From Fragilaria crotonensis (Eukaryota > Bacillariophyta > Fragilariophyceae > Fragilariales > Fragilariaceae): DNA of 64,000 nucleotides. Below, in pieces: positions 32,601-44,909 of the stretch. The stretch lies in assembly GCA_022925895.1 (NCBI GenBank), contig JAKSYS010000200.1:1-64000 (forward strand), in the 5' to 3' direction. The notes under the pieces are model-generated. The model saw only the letters and a list, made by a program, of their open reading frames with translations, ran no database searches and was not told the DNA's origin. The number at the start of each line of letters is the position of its first letter. Positions within the stretch are counted from its first letter, which is position 1. A program made the position numbers and the translations under genes.

Positions 32601-33981
32601 CTAATGAGACATGGTGAACATTACGATCAAACGTATTCGCCAGTCGCCTCGTGGAACTCGGTCCGCATGCTGTTGACACTCACTGCTGTGCATGGATGGT
32701 ACACGAAGCAGATTGATTTCGTTCAAGCTTTCGCTCAAGCTCCAGTTGAGAAGACACTTTATATGAAGGTCCCTGCTGGGGTGACACTTGAGGATGGGGC
32801 AAACCCTCAAGACTATGTCCTCAAGATCCACCGAAACATATATGGCCAAAAACAAGCCGGAAGAGTCTGGAATAAGTATCTGGTAGACAAACTTGTCAAT
32901 GAACTCGGATTCAAGCAGTCTAAGGTCGATGAGTGTGTGTTCTATCGTGGAAAAACACTTTTACGTCCTGTACACAGATGACAGCTTACTTGCCGGACCA
33001 GATCCAAAGGAAATACAAAAGGTAATTGATGAACTGCAGGGAAAAGCAAAGTTGGCGATCACAGTTGAGGGAGACTTGGCAGACTTTCTGGGAGTCAATA
33101 TTGATCGGCGATCAGACGGCTCAATACACCTAAGTCAGCCACATCTGATTGACCAGATCCTTGATGACCTCAGAATGAATGACAAATCCACAAAGATCAG
33201 AACAACACCCGCAGCCTCATCAAAGTTGCTTGCAAGACATTCCAATTCACCAAACTTTGACGGTTCATTCAACTACCGCTCTGTGATTGGAAAATTGAAT
33301 TACCTGGAGAAGGCTACGCGGAGTGACATATCGTATGCAGTACATCAGTGCGCCCGTTTCGTGTCGGATCCGAAAAAGGAACATGGTAATGCTGTGAGAT
33401 GGCTTGGACGATACTTAAAGGGAACGCGCAACAAAGGCACAATAATGAGACCAATCGCCAAAAAGGACCTTGAGGTTTTTGTTGATGCAAGCTTCTGTGG
33501 AGACTGGGATCCCACAGATGCGGCAAATGACAGAGACACAGCAAGGTCGCGACATGGGTACATAATCAATTATGCCGGATGTCCTCTTCTCTGGAAGTCG
33601 CAGCTACAGACAGAAATTGCCATGTCCTCAACAGAGAGCGAATACACTGGGCTCAGCTATGCGCTACGCGATGCTATCCCCATAATGGAACTGCTCAAAG
33701 AAATGAAACGCATGGGCTACCCTATTCGAATGGCAGAAGCCAAAGTGCATTGTCGCGTTTTTGAAGACAACAGCGGTGCGCTTGAAATGGCAAAGATCCA
33801 CAAGTACCGTCCGAGGACAAAGCATCTGAATGTGAAATTACATCACTTTCGTGACTATGTTGAGCGTGGGGAAATTTCTATTCATGACATTGCAACACAG
33901 GACCAACCAGCAGATTTCTTGACTAAGGCACTCAACGAGGATACACTGACCAAGCACAGAAGAAAAGTTCTTGGATGGTGA
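29690..33981 (+). pseudogene. Element J pol region (PR, IN, RT, RNase H)
   Basis: Protease-type core VDNRCSGCISHV at about 30155-30190, then GTIRWKWEDDQG and YYVPEGKLRLLSPQHW. A HHCC-like zinc segment lies at about 30890-31020 (HFKYGHLPMRKL, CNLPTCSACLYAKA). Integrase about 31085-31560: SIDQLVSPTPG, YLADNGIFKAHKW and NGVAERRICELQD hold the D, D and E positions. Reverse transcriptase about 32560-33010 (TKQIDFVQAFAQAPVEKTLY, YGQKQAGRVWNKYL, YTDDSLLAGPD). RNase H about 33470-33978 (FVDASFCGDWDPTDA, SSTESEYTGLSYALRD, PADFLTKALNEDTL). It is broken at several places. Confidence 0.9.
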
Positions 33982-34016
33982 AGTCAACATTCTATCGCAT
34001 TGGACGCGAGAGGGAG

Positions 34017-34456
34017 TGTGATGATAACCAGTTACAGTCGTATTGCTATGCCAATGCAAGTATTTGTACTGTATGGTATCATGAAGAAAACATGAATGAA
34101 TGTCCTAATAATGACCGTTGAATGAATGTCCGATGACCAATGACCGTTGGTGAATGACCCGTGATTAACAATGTCCAATGACCCCGGAATAATTATGGTA
34201 TGTGGAGACTATGACCCATTGAGTTGGTCTTGGAACTCTCAATGACCATTCAATGCAGTCATGGGTACCAATGACCAATCAATGCAGTCTTCTGTATCAA
34301 TGACCATTCACTTTGGTCTTGGGTTCCATTAATGGCTCACTTCAGAAAATTCATTTATAATGCACACAATACTTTTTGCTTGATTTTTGTTAAAGCCCTA
34401 CCCTGTTATTTTGCTAAGCACTTGTTAGCTCTGGTAAGATAACCGGGTAAATCACA
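34017..34456 (+). repeat. Element J 3' LTR (440 bp)
   Basis: Copy of 27887-28326 with three differences, followed by the second ATCCAT and the resumption of H pol. Confidence 0.94.
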
Positions 34457-35755
34457 ATCCATCTTTCCATCTACAGAGTATTTTCCATCCTTTTGTCGTA
34501 TTCTTTGGTATACGTCGTCCACGTTTAGTTGTCAGATATCCATTGTCAATCCGCACAGCTCTTCCATCACGTTTATGGTCGATTGTTTCATCAAGAATAG
34601 CTTGACGGCAACCTGCGTCATCACATTGTGCAAAGATATTTTCTGCAATCACAGTCGCATGGTACCGCATCACTGTTCCATCTTCTAACTCGCACTCGTA
34701 CACACGTGTGTATCCAGCAAAGGATTCAAATTTCGCTTACCTATTGGGTTTCCATCGTTGTCCCTTGCTCTCTTGATAACCTTTGCCGTGGTAGGTTCAC
34801 CATTTTGGTTCACAAGAAATTCAGAGCTCAGGTATTGATCAAACGAATCAAACTCAACATCATCGGCATCCAGCTTAGCCGGTTGATACATGTCCCCGTA
34901 TTCCGCATCTGCCGGAATATGTGCATCAGCCGGATCGACGTCAGCTGGGAGGTCGTCGTCTTGAACATAGAAAACAGGGTAAGGGTGTTCGATGTGAAAG
35001 TCAGTATCACTCAGCCGTGTGAGAAGCGTATCGTCAAAGGTGGATACACGGGCACGAGTTGCATTAGTCACCAAATCAGAGAAGGTGATATGGTGGACAG
35101 TTGACCGCGCAATCACGCGACCGGATTCTGTCAGTATCCAATACGTCATGTCACTTCCCACGCGGTGTGCAATTCCAAGCCAACGTCCAATACGGGCTTG
35201 TTCGTTAGTCATATCGGTCTTAACTTGATCCCAGTGCCAAACGCAATCGTAAAAAGTCGAAATCCATGTCGTAGGCACTCGCGTCTCGAAGTATACAGTC
35301 GTTCCGTCCATGTGAAATGGTATATGCAATTCATCGGTTGAAATCCCGAATGGTCTGGTATTGTCCGTTGGATCGTCCGATACGGCAATGCCAAAGTGTC
35401 TCAATTGGTTAGGATTGATCAAACTCATTTTCATTCGCTTACCGTACCATAAAACTTCATTAAAATATAATATCACCGTTTCTGCGGTAGATTCATCGGT
35501 ACACGCAGTAACAGCATTCACAACTGCCACATTTATAATTGGTTGATAGTCAGACATGTAAGGGGTTACATCACACTGTTCTCCTGTAAATGCCAACACC
35601 ATGAAATTTGGGCCAGCGACGCATGTATCGGCATGTGAATCCATCTCACAGCGTGCGACTGTGCCCTCGTCGCTCAAAAACTCTCCTCGGGACATTGCGT
35701 GGATCAATCGACTCCGGTCTCCAGATTGAATCGTTGCCACATTATGCCCCACCAC
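34457..35755 (-). pseudogene. Element H pol, first block (PR, part of IN region, linker, start of chromodomain-like module)
   Basis: From the right: protease core RCEMDSHADTCVAGPN at about 35610-35645, then VILYFNEVLWYGKRMKMSLI and NPNQLRHFG as in the other lineage-1 elements. Integrase-region sequence GRWLGIAHRVGSDMTYWILT lies at about 35110-35190. The linker is rich in Asp/Pro, with FDSFDQYLSSEFLV and AKVIKRARDNDGNPIGKRN. The start of the chromodomain-like module (ILDETIDHKRDG, TTKGWKILCRWKDG) stops at the J insertion. It is broken. Confidence 0.82.
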
Positions 35756-35803
35756 TTCGCATGAGCAGAGTGATGGGGTTGTTAGTCAATATTGTTGATC
35801 ACG

Positions 35804-37181
35804 TCAAGGGCCGAATCGACCACCCGCACGACCTCCACGATCGGAACCTGTACTGTTAAATGATACGCGGGAGGAAACATTGGATGCTGCATCAGCATCA
35901 TACTCAACGATCTCAGTAGAATTGCTTGCGCCTGCCGCAGCAATCGTACGAGGTTGTTCGTTCGAGCGTTGGTCACCCGTAGACAAGCGCCCACCGCGAC
36001 CAGTGTATGACCCGCGATCACCTTGTCCACGGCCTCCACCACGACCACTGAAACGACCAGACCCTCGGTTGTTAAGATACTCACGGCGCTGATAGATATA
36101 CGTGTGTCCGCCAACCAAGCGCAACTTGTCCCACTCGTCGGCTGTGAAATTACGGTGAATATCAGACACCGTTCATCATCACCTTCATACGACTGTTTCC
36201 GCTGTTATTGCCGCGCCCGTTATTTCGACCGCGGTTATTAGCACGACCACCACCACCTCGCGTGTTTCGACTGTAAGTTGTGGTGGCTCCTATAGAGCGC
36301 TTGTTTTTCCCTGGCTCTTTTGACGCAAAACGACTCGACACTGTTCGCGAAAGGGTAAGACAAGCACCATCGAAGTCATTCACATACTTGTCCCTAATGA
36401 TCCCTATCGTCGTTTGTACCTGAATATCATCACATTTGATGCTACGAAGCAATGTCTGTACCTTTTGTTGCACATACATCGGTTGACCCGCATCGGCCAA
36501 CTCCTTGAATGCTTCATTCATCCGAGTCAAGTATTTCTCGAAAGGGAACGAGGCTTCACTTTTCCAGAACAATGCTTCGAGCTTGGCATTCGCTGACGCT
36601 GCACGCCTCATGTCATGTGCTTCACCCACGTAGTGTTCACGTAATAACAAATGCGCAGCCCTCCTGCCATCACCATCTGCGACCTTTTCAAACCACGTTA
36701 CTCCATCTGTTTTGGTGAGGAGGTCCTTAAAGAGGTGGTATACCTCTCTATTGTCATCCTTAAACTGGGGGGTATCGAACGAGGCTGCCCACAGGGTACG
36801 AGTATACTCATCCTGTGCATCCTCGGGGTCGGCGTCAACAGGGCGAATCACATAACTCAATGGCACACCAGATTTACCTTTTCTCGAATCCAAGTAATTC
36901 GACACCTTTTTTGATCCAATTTTTGTAGTCGTTAGCATTGAATGCATCCGGATAATATAACTTACTGTCAGAGTCCTTATCGGACTTTGTCAATGACATC
37001 TTTCGAATGAGTTCACCAATGAGTGCATCTGTGAGCTCAGTGAGGTCACACGGGGCATTATCTCGAAGTTTCTTGTTAATCCAAAACATGACTGTCTTGA
37101 GCTTCTTTGTACGTGCTAAGCCCATCTGAACCCTGGTCGCTGCAGGGGACCGCTTAGAGTTCCGGTCAGCCATAGCATCAG
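35804..37181 (-). pseudogene. Element H gag, main part, with RGG-rich tail
   Basis: It continues the gag begun at 50742, on the other side of K. It has basic and helical sequence (AATRVQMGLARTKKLKTVMFW), a capsid-like core at about 36330-36900 (YVIRPVDADPEDAQDEYTRT, GVTWFEKVADGDGRRAAHLL) and then a long Gly/Arg/Asn tract (GGGGRANNRGRNNGRG, RFSGRGGGRGQGDRGS). RGG-type tracts bind RNA, so this tail probably replaces a Cys knuckle or the Lys tail of its relatives. It is broken. Confidence 0.8.
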
Positions 37182-37375
37182 TGAATTAATGTTGACGCAA
37201 GCACAACGAATCATGTAATGGACGGCATGCAACAGGATAGTTTAAAGTATATAGATCAAAAGATTGTGAGCCGCCAACATGAATACAGTTCGTCCGTACG
37301 TCGGCCAGTTTTCACCAGTGATACGTGTGACGTCATGCAATCACGATTCGAGGCGCTTCTAACGGGATTAAATCA
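37182..37375 (-). repeat. Element K 3' LTR (194 bp)
   Basis: On the minus strand it begins TGATTTAATCCC after CGCGGGGAC and ends CATTAATTCA. It holds a perfect TGACGTCA palindrome at 37328-37335. Confidence 0.93.
37328..37335. promoter_or_regulatory. CRE-type TGACGTCA site in the K LTR
   Basis: This is the full cAMP-response-element palindrome, a known bZIP binding sequence. The copy in the 5' LTR is at 50525-50532. A role in LTR promoter control is inferred. Confidence 0.5.
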
Positions 37376-37557
37376 GTCCCCGCGTTTCAAGTGGTTCGCA
37401 CTGAGGTCTGGTTAACCACTTAAAATGTCAAGCTTTGCAACCGAGGAACAATTGCAATTAATGAATGATTATCGACTCAACACATCCACGATACAGAGGC
37501 CGCTGGTCAGACCAGTATATTTCATAGTATATTGCAAAAGGGTTGTAACCGTTTTGA
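37376..37557 (-). other. Element K 3' untranslated region
   Basis: No gene; it runs from the pol stop at 37558 to the purine tract next to the LTR. Confidence 0.6.
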
Positions 37558-40500
37558 TCACCATAACACATAACCCACCAGCTCTTTGAGTCGCGGGCCA
37601 GGCATTAGCTTCGTCAACAGGTCCGCGATATTGGTTTCACCATTTTCCCACGCGACTCTAATGATACCCGCAGCCTGCGCCTCTCGAGCACGATGATACG
37701 CTATTGCGTTGTGTCGCTTCTTCAGCATGGATTCCGGTGCCGTGGAGTTCTTGACAACCGATTGGTTATCACAAAACACAGCTGTTGCCCCATTAAGCGG
37801 GATGCCCATCATCCGCAGTTTATACCGAAGACCCTCGATCATATCGATTGCCGTTTTCATGGCGCAGTACTCGGAACCGAACGTTGACGTTTCCACAGTG
37901 TTTTGTCGTTTAGAGTACCAGAGTATTGGCGCCTTGTTAACGAATACGAACACACCGGTATGCGAACGCCGAGTTGCTTTGCAACCCGCGTGATCAGCAT
38001 CAACGAAACAGGACGTCACAACACCATGTCCCCGCTCCTGTGGCATCGACGATGGCAGAGCCTCCTCTGCGTCTGGGTAAAACTCTGACCAATCACAAAC
38101 CTTGAACGCGTTCGGGTCAAATACCGGTTCCGTATCATCAAACACCATCCTCGAACGCTTGTGATGCTTTAGGTAAGCAAACAAGTGAAAAACCTGTTGT
38201 ACGTGCCCTTCTCTTGGCGACACGAGGTATCGAGAAAGCATTGAGACGGCAACTAAAATATCAACCCTCCCCAGTTCGCAGATCCAACTTAAAACACCAA
38301 TGAGGCTTTGGTAGTACTGCCCCCTCTTGGCGTCGAGTTCTCTTGATTGGTCGAGCTCTGGTCGATAACCCTGGGACAGCGGCGTCGATACCCAAGTTGG
38401 CAAACATTGATCAACGAGCGACAGTTCTCGTTCAACGTCCGAGACGGCTTGTTTGACGTACTTTTCAGACGACATAGCCCATCTCGGCTTTTCTGGGTCA
38501 AGGGCGCCATCAATATAAAACTTACAAACTTGTGCACCCAGGTAGGTGTCAGGTTCTTTCATGCTGCCGGGCTTCAGCGTGTAGCGAGAAGCCAGGTAGT
38601 CCATGACAGAGTATGGATCATGGTCCACGACGAGGATGTCGTCCGTGTATACCATGATGTAAGACCAGTAACGAAAACCGTTCGGCTTGGTCTTGGGACG
38701 CATCCATACGTCTGGGTCAGCTCGGCAGGAGTTGCATCCGTGATCCCTAAGCGTCGCGGCCATGTGATCACGCCACGCCTTTCCGGAGCTTCGCAAGCCG
38801 TACAAAGCACGAGTGATTATGACCACTCGCTCTTCCTTCTCAGCACCAAACTCCTTCCCAGCTATGGTGTAAACCTTCTCCGCTGCGTTCGCGTTGAGAT
38901 ACGCACCGCTAATATCGGCACTCAAGATTTCCAAGTTGTTTAGTGCGGCTACAAGAAAGGCAATCCTTATACTATCACGCGAAACGACGCTTGCAAAGGT
39001 GATGTCTTTAGGCGGTGTAGTCTGGTGCCCACCAGCGACAAATTGTGCCTTCCGTTCGAGCGTCATCTTTACGTCGAATATCATGTGACAGTCAATCTTT
39101 TGGTAGCCTACCGGAGCCTTTCCATCCGCTGGAAACTCAAGCGCACATTCAACGTTTTTCATCTCCTTCTCAATGGCACGCTGCCAGAAGTCGGTCCACG
39201 TTTCCCTATCCATTCGCAAAGCTTCAGCGACAGATTTTGGGAGAGGAATACCGTACTTATGAGCACGCTCCCAATACCGAGCTTTGACCTTCTTAATAAT
39301 CCGATCACGTTTCTTCAGAACATGGCGTGCCCACCAGCAGAACGCTGGCTCCTCAAGGATTTTGTTCGCGAGCGCATACTCAGCGACTTGGACAGGGTAA
39401 GATTCCTTTAGGTCCTTCAACGGTATCCACGACGATGAGCCTCCTTTCCAGGTAACTAGGAGCTTCCAGCCTTTCGTCGTCCGCCGCGGTTGCAGGGATC
39501 CATCCTTCGCGATCTCCATCCCATCATCCTTCTGCACCGCCGAACCGTCAGACTTGTGGTCGATTATCTCACTCAAGATTGAGTAAGAGTTCCCTTCCGC
39601 ATCAACTTGAGAATAGAGATTCTCAGCGATGAGGTTGGCTGTGAACACGTTGGTTGCGCCGTCAGCAAACTCGACCTCATATAGCCTAGTGTCCAATAGA
39701 GGATTGGCGTTGCGCAGACCTATCGGGTTCCCATCAGCATCTCGCTTCCTCCCAATCACCTTAGCCTTCGTCATTTCGCCCATGTTGGGGAGTAGGACTT
39801 CAGCTGTCAAGAACTCGTCATAAGCCTCAGGCGTGAAATCATCAGCTTCCGGCAGGGTGTCAGTACCGTCTACCGGGACATGGTCCCCGATCTCTGCCTC
39901 CGGCAGGAAGATATCTTCAGGGACTTGTGGGAAGAGACCAATGAAGGCGTCATCAACTTCCTCGATCGAGTTCCCAATCTTCTCTGCGATCGCAAGATCA
40001 AGTTCCACTAACTGCGTTTTCACAAGAGGATCGTCAATTTCATCTTGTGACAAGGAGGAAACAGTTGACCTGGCTCAAACACGACACGAGGCTGGCAAGA
40101 TCCAGAAGGTCATGGGGCTTCCACCGTCATGGGCGACGCCGATCCAACGTCCCAGTTTCTTTGGGTCCTCAGGGAATTTCACAGCCGGGTCATGGTACCA
40201 AACATATTGATACCAATCAAATTGCGCATACTCCGATATATCAGGAGTGTTGCTCTCAACCGCCTTGCACGGCACTCTGTCATGGAGGGCGGGTATATCA
40301 TGTGCCGTGAGACGGCGGATTGCCGTTACCCACTCACCACAATAGTCCCACAGCCTATTCGGTGACTTAGCACGCTGCGTTGCGCGTCTAATTCCGCCCT
40401 TGATCTCCCTGATCGCCGCCTCTGCTCGGTTCTGCCATCCACTATAGGGTTCCGTAACACGCTGCTTGATACGGTACTCTTTCGCAACCGCGCCGAACCG

Positions 40501-41832
40501 TCCATATATCTCAGCTCGCGCGCCGTCGGAGACAAGCTCTTTTGGCACACCAACTGTCCGGATGACCTCATTCAATGCATCGGAAGCCATCGATTCCTTT
40601 TTCAAGGGATAAAATAGGTCATAACCAAGGCCGTTGGTGAATACCTGCGCGCATTTGTTTCCACGGAGCGACATTGAGGCCGCGAACATGGTATCAGTGT
40701 ACATACGGGTGTTCAAAGTTGGAAAACGGAGATGCGATTGCCTGGTCCTGTACCTCCTTTCCACAGGGCTCAGGACTTTCCTGATGCCTACCTGCGTGGT
40801 TGCAGTCAGTGTTCGATGGGCAGTATCCAGTCCGATGCCCCATCGCCTCGCTAGGATCTCTTTCGTTATCACCGAGCTTCGATCCTTAGTAGCGATCGAG
40901 GCGGCACAACAACATCCGACATTGACTGTGCAATCAACACATAGTGGCAAGTTCCCACCATTTTCCATTTCACTTTCTGGAACGACGTTGACGGCTGCGA
41001 TAATCCTTTCCGCAAGCTCGTCTTCGTCAGCCAGCTCAATCGGGGAGTTCGAAACATCGAGCCGGGAAGCCACTGCTAGTTCTCGCTCGTCCAAGATAGG
41101 TGGTCGCTGGAAACGATGGTAAACATATTCCTCCTCCTCCTCTGACTTAAGCTCGGAGAGTTTGGGTCGGGGAATGGTAACGCGGACAGCGGACACCGAG
41201 GGCGCGGCACGAGCTGCTTTCTCGGACTCCGCAAAACGTGTGGAGTATGGTTCCCACGGAGTGTTCTCTGTGAGTTCGACAGATTGTAGGGTACCATCAT
41301 GATAGCATGCGACCTCTGCGTCTGTTGGCTTTCGGGTCGACAAAAAGGAGATGACTCCATGCAATTCCATCGGAAGCTCAAGGCGACCCGAAACGCATAT
41401 CGAGTGTCTTGAGGCGGAATCAAATTGCATTGGAACATCATAGACCTTGTGTCCCGCCGCTCTAACTTGATTTGGGCAGAGCAGGGAACCTTGTAGACGG
41501 TCGCCAAAGTACAGGGTTTCATGTAACACGAGCCCCCAAACTTCTCCGGTCGAAGGGCTTTCCCATATCGTGAGCGCTGTCGCGATAGGTACTTCTTTCA
41601 CCGAAGGCAAATCATCCGAGAACGGGTAGACATTGACCTTCTCACCCGTGAGCTCAATCGCAGTTGCATTTGCGCCAGCACAGGAAGTATCAGCATGTGA
41701 GTCGAGCGCAGTGCGCTGAAAAAGGGGGTGCGGTTTACCTTTCGATAACTTGGGAATGAATCGCGCATCAACTCGTCGTATTGATCGCGATGTCGATAGA
41801 AGGGAGAGTTTGGCGGCCCCTGACGGGATCAC
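37558..41832 (-). pseudogene. Element K pol region (PR, IN, chromodomain-like, RT, RNase H)
   Basis: From the right: protease core LDSHADTSCAGAN (about 41665-41710). Integrase about 40330-40760 (RYRTRQSHLRFPTLN, MYTDTMFAASMSL, VSDGARAE, NRAEAAIREIK). A linker with DDFTPEAYDEFLTAEVLLP follows. The chromodomain-like module lies at about 39360-39610 (ILSEIIDHKSDG, KGWKLLVTWKGGSSSW, VPLKD-type sequence, YPVQVAEYAL). Reverse transcriptase about 38300-39120 (KIDCHMIFDVKMTLERKAQF, ALYGLRSSGKAWRDH, VYTDDILVVD). RNase H about 37561-38010 (FVDADHAGCKATRRSHTG, LTKLMPGPRLKEL). It is nearly continuous and very similar to M. Confidence 0.92.
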
Positions 41833-41853
41833 ATCAGGGCCGGGATGCCCTAG

Positions 41854-42881
41854 TCAGGATTTGCTCTTCTTGTTCTTGTTGCCGTTTGCGCCAAATTGCA
41901 CACCGGCAGACGAAGTAGTAGAGGAAGGGTTCCCATCGCCATCACCTTCTTCTTCTGAAGCATCCTCCTTCTCAGCAACCTTGCTGAGTTTCGCAAGCTT
42001 CCTCTTTTCCTTTCGGTCTTTGTTCTTCGCCTTCTTCTTTTTCTTGGCTTCATCCCGATATTTCTGCACTCTGCGCTTATCCTCTGGTGACAAAGCGCGG
42101 AACTGTTCGTCACTATACGCACCACCCTTGATACGATCCACGAGTGCGCTTCCACTACGGCCTCCTCCATCAGCTGTTGATACAGAGGAAACCTGCCGCT
42201 CGGATTTCATCTGAGCCGACATGTTTTGTACTACAGTACTCAAGTACTGTTGGCACTCCTCAAAATCTCCCAATTTAGCCGGGTCACCGAGAACAATAGA
42301 TTTACCTGTATTCAAATTAGGGTCACGAATCCCCTTGAGGAAGTCTGTGACTTTCTTTGATTCTGAAACGGGTTCGTCAAGATCTAGCAGTTCATTATGA
42401 GCCGATTGGTGCAGCGTCACGTAAGACGCAAAAGTGAAACCTTTGCGTGGGCCGAGGTAAGCGGAACTCGCGATCGAAGCATAGGCCGCTTGCTTCCGAG
42501 TCAGCTTGGCCGAAGTCCCTTCGGCTTGTGACTTCAAGGCAAGCACAGCACCTCGTCCATCTTTGGACCTATCGAACTTCTTGATGAAACTCCACCCTGG
42601 ACCATCAACCACAAGCGGCTTGAACTCGTCATACAAAGTACGATTGTCAAGATCGAAGTGCGTTCCACTCAACGCTGTGGTTGCAATGAGACGTTCTGGC
42701 AAAGACGGATACTCAGCATCATGATGTGCAGGTGTCACCTCCTCATGATCCCTCACAAGGTACGAGAGAGGTGTGAGCGCGGCACCCTTGATTCGACCGA
42801 GATAAGTTGTCAAGAGTTCCCAAAATTTAGTCCATTTAGCCAAGTCCAATAACTTCTCAGGCTTGCGGATGTCAGTATCTT
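41854..42881 (-). pseudogene. Element K gag, C-terminal part
   Basis: It continues the gag started at 49790, left of element L. Blocks: RKPEKLLDLAKWTKFWELLT, DGPGWSFIKKFDRSKDGRGA, FLKGIRDPNLNTGKS, FEECQQYLST and a Lys/Arg-rich tail (EAKKKKKAKNKDRKEKRK) ending VQFGANGNKNKKSKS. The order matches gag of M, G, L and C. Confidence 0.86.
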
Positions 42882-43099
42882 TGTTGATATTACAAGCTAC
42901 CGGTACTGTATCATTCAGGATGCTATGAATCATGTATCAAGTATCAAGTACCATTATACGGTACTACATCTGCACAGTACGACTCGGGATTGAAGGATGA
43001 CTCCGAACAAGGTAATGCTCACTTTTCTATGTTTTAGATAATTCATAACTGAATCAAGACATGCTTTCCTGCAAGGATGATCTACTTGTAGGATTAACA
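42882..43099 (+). repeat. Element L 5' LTR (218 bp)
   Basis: It starts TGTTGATATTACAAGC and ends GTAGGATTAACA. A short direct repeat ATCATGTATCAAGTATCAAG lies near its middle. Confidence 0.95.
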
Positions 43100-43520
43100 G
43101 TTTATCAGACCCAACGGCTCAATGACATGAATGGCGCCATCCGATCGGTAGTATGGAGATCACCGGTTGATCATTTCATCATGGCTAAGAATGGCCGCAT
43201 GTGATGAAACGATGTTGAGCAGATTACGTCGGGAATTGATGAGAAATTGCGTAGGGAGTGTTCTCATACCCGAAAGACCGCAATACTACGATAGACGTGC
43301 CATACGGATAAGTAAATGACCGTGGCACGGAACGAATCAGTCTCTCAAAGACCGATTCGCAACAAATCTCCTAAATGTGATTAAGGCAAGTCATTATCCG
43401 ATCGGCATAAATGTTGGCACTCTGAAGGCGTTGGTATTCCCGGTTTTTTCACCCTTGTATACCCTTGCTTGTTTCTTTAGGAATTTTCACACAAGACCAC
43501 ACCGAACCGATATCTCGACC
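43100..43520 (+). other. Element L primer site and leader
   Basis: TTTATCAGACCC is at 43101-43112. No sense gene before the gag ATG at 43521. On the antisense strand, 43115-43142 translates to DGAIHVIEP, similar to DGSVTVFEP in the antisense frame of element C; the frame around it is short. Confidence 0.6.
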
Positions 43521-44890
43521 ATGAACGCTGCCCTCCAACGATGCGGCTTTAACGCCCCGACTGTCACGTGGTTGATTGCTCAGGGATTTGCAACCCCGAA
43601 TGACTTGATGCTCGCAACTGAGTCGGATCTCGACTCGATTGCCAGGAGTGTTGCTAGATCTGCACCGCGAGGAGCAGGCAACGTTACGATGCCATTCATC
43701 GCAGTGAAGAACTTGAAGGCTTCCGTTTCTGGGCGGATGAGCGCAAGCGGACCGGGTTCGAAGCGAACCCCGAAAGTTTCACAGCTGACAAGGTTCCTGA
43801 GTTCACGGCCAAGTGCCAAGAATACCAGGAACAGAAGGAGGCAGCAAAAGACGAAGATGCATCCAAGCCTGACAGTCTTAAGAAGTTGGTCAACTGGGCA
43901 TTGTGGAATGAGTCCTTCCAGAATTACCTTCGTCAAATCCTTAGTGCTGCGAAGATCCCACTCGTTTACCTCACCAGGGACGAAAGGGAAGCGCCAGAGA
44001 ATGTTCTTGATCCAGCGGACTTTGGAAGTCCAATGGAGTACCTTATTGAAGCGACGGTACTCGAGGGACGACATTACGAATTGGATAACCCTCGATTCTA
44101 TCGGGAATTGAAGACATTTGTCGTAAACGGAGAAGGGTGGTCATACATCAAGAAATTCGAGAGGTCGCAGGACGGTCGGAAGGCGTACTTGGCATTGAAG
44201 ACGCAGTGTGAAGGCACCGCGTCCAAGATCACACGTAAGAACAAAGCCTACGCGTCGATCGCGAACGCGTCCTACAGTGGGTCGCGTCGCCAGTATAAAT
44301 TCCAAGATTTTATCAATGTCCACCAGACCGCTCACAATGAAATCCTTGATTGTGATCCAACCGAGGCCGTCCCCGAATCCAAGAAAGTTGCTGATTTTCT
44401 CAAGGGAATTACCGATCCGAAATTGGAATCTGCCGTCTCAGTGGTGCTTGGCGATCCCAAGCTGCTGAACAATTTCCAGGCATGTCAGCAATACCTGTCG
44501 ACGACCGTGGAAAACAGGGCAACCCTCGAGAGAAGTAAGGAAAGGAACATTTCGGGCGTGAAGAGCGGTGAGAAGACGGATAAGACGGCGAAGGCAGGGA
44601 AGTTGCCAAAGGGTTTTAAGTTAGAGAATAAATATTACCCGCCAAAGATCTTCCGACTTCTGAGCCAGGAGCAAAAGACCAGCTTAAGGAGTGGGGAGAC
44701 AAGAAAGGCAAGAGATCCGTGGCCGCTTTAAAGAAACAAATCAAGGAGGAGTTGAAGAACGAGATGAAGAAACTGGCAAAGGAAACGACAATGATGGCGA
44801 TGATGACCATGAGTCAAGCGCAGATGAAGCGGCCGGGAAGGAATTCGGTCGCGGCGCTCACAAGAAGAAGCAGAAGCTGGATAAGGCCTG
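43521..44890 (+). pseudogene. Element L gag region
   Basis: ATG at 43521 (MNAALQRCGFNAPTVTWLIA) matches the lineage's gag start. Then come NWALWNESFQNYLRQILSAA, NGEGWSYIKKFERSQDGRKA, FLKGITDPKLESAVS, FQACQQYLST and a Lys/Glu-rich tail ending EFGRGAHKKKQKL. The parts equal those of K, M, G and C. It is broken. Confidence 0.85.
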
Positions 44891-44909
44891 ACAATGCAGA
44901 ACCGTTGCG

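Larger units (their letters stand above)
27887..34456 (+). mobile_element. Element J: full-length Ty1/copia element inserted in H pol
   Basis: LTRs of 440 bp at 27887-28326 and 34017-34456 differ at three positions. ATCCAT flanks both ends (27881-27886 and 34457-34462), a 6-bp match. Order: LTR, primer site, gag, PR, IN, RT, RNase H, purine tract GCGAGAGGGAG, LTR. Its proteins are closest to element E. It is broken, with about six interruptions, although the LTRs are young. Confidence 0.95.
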
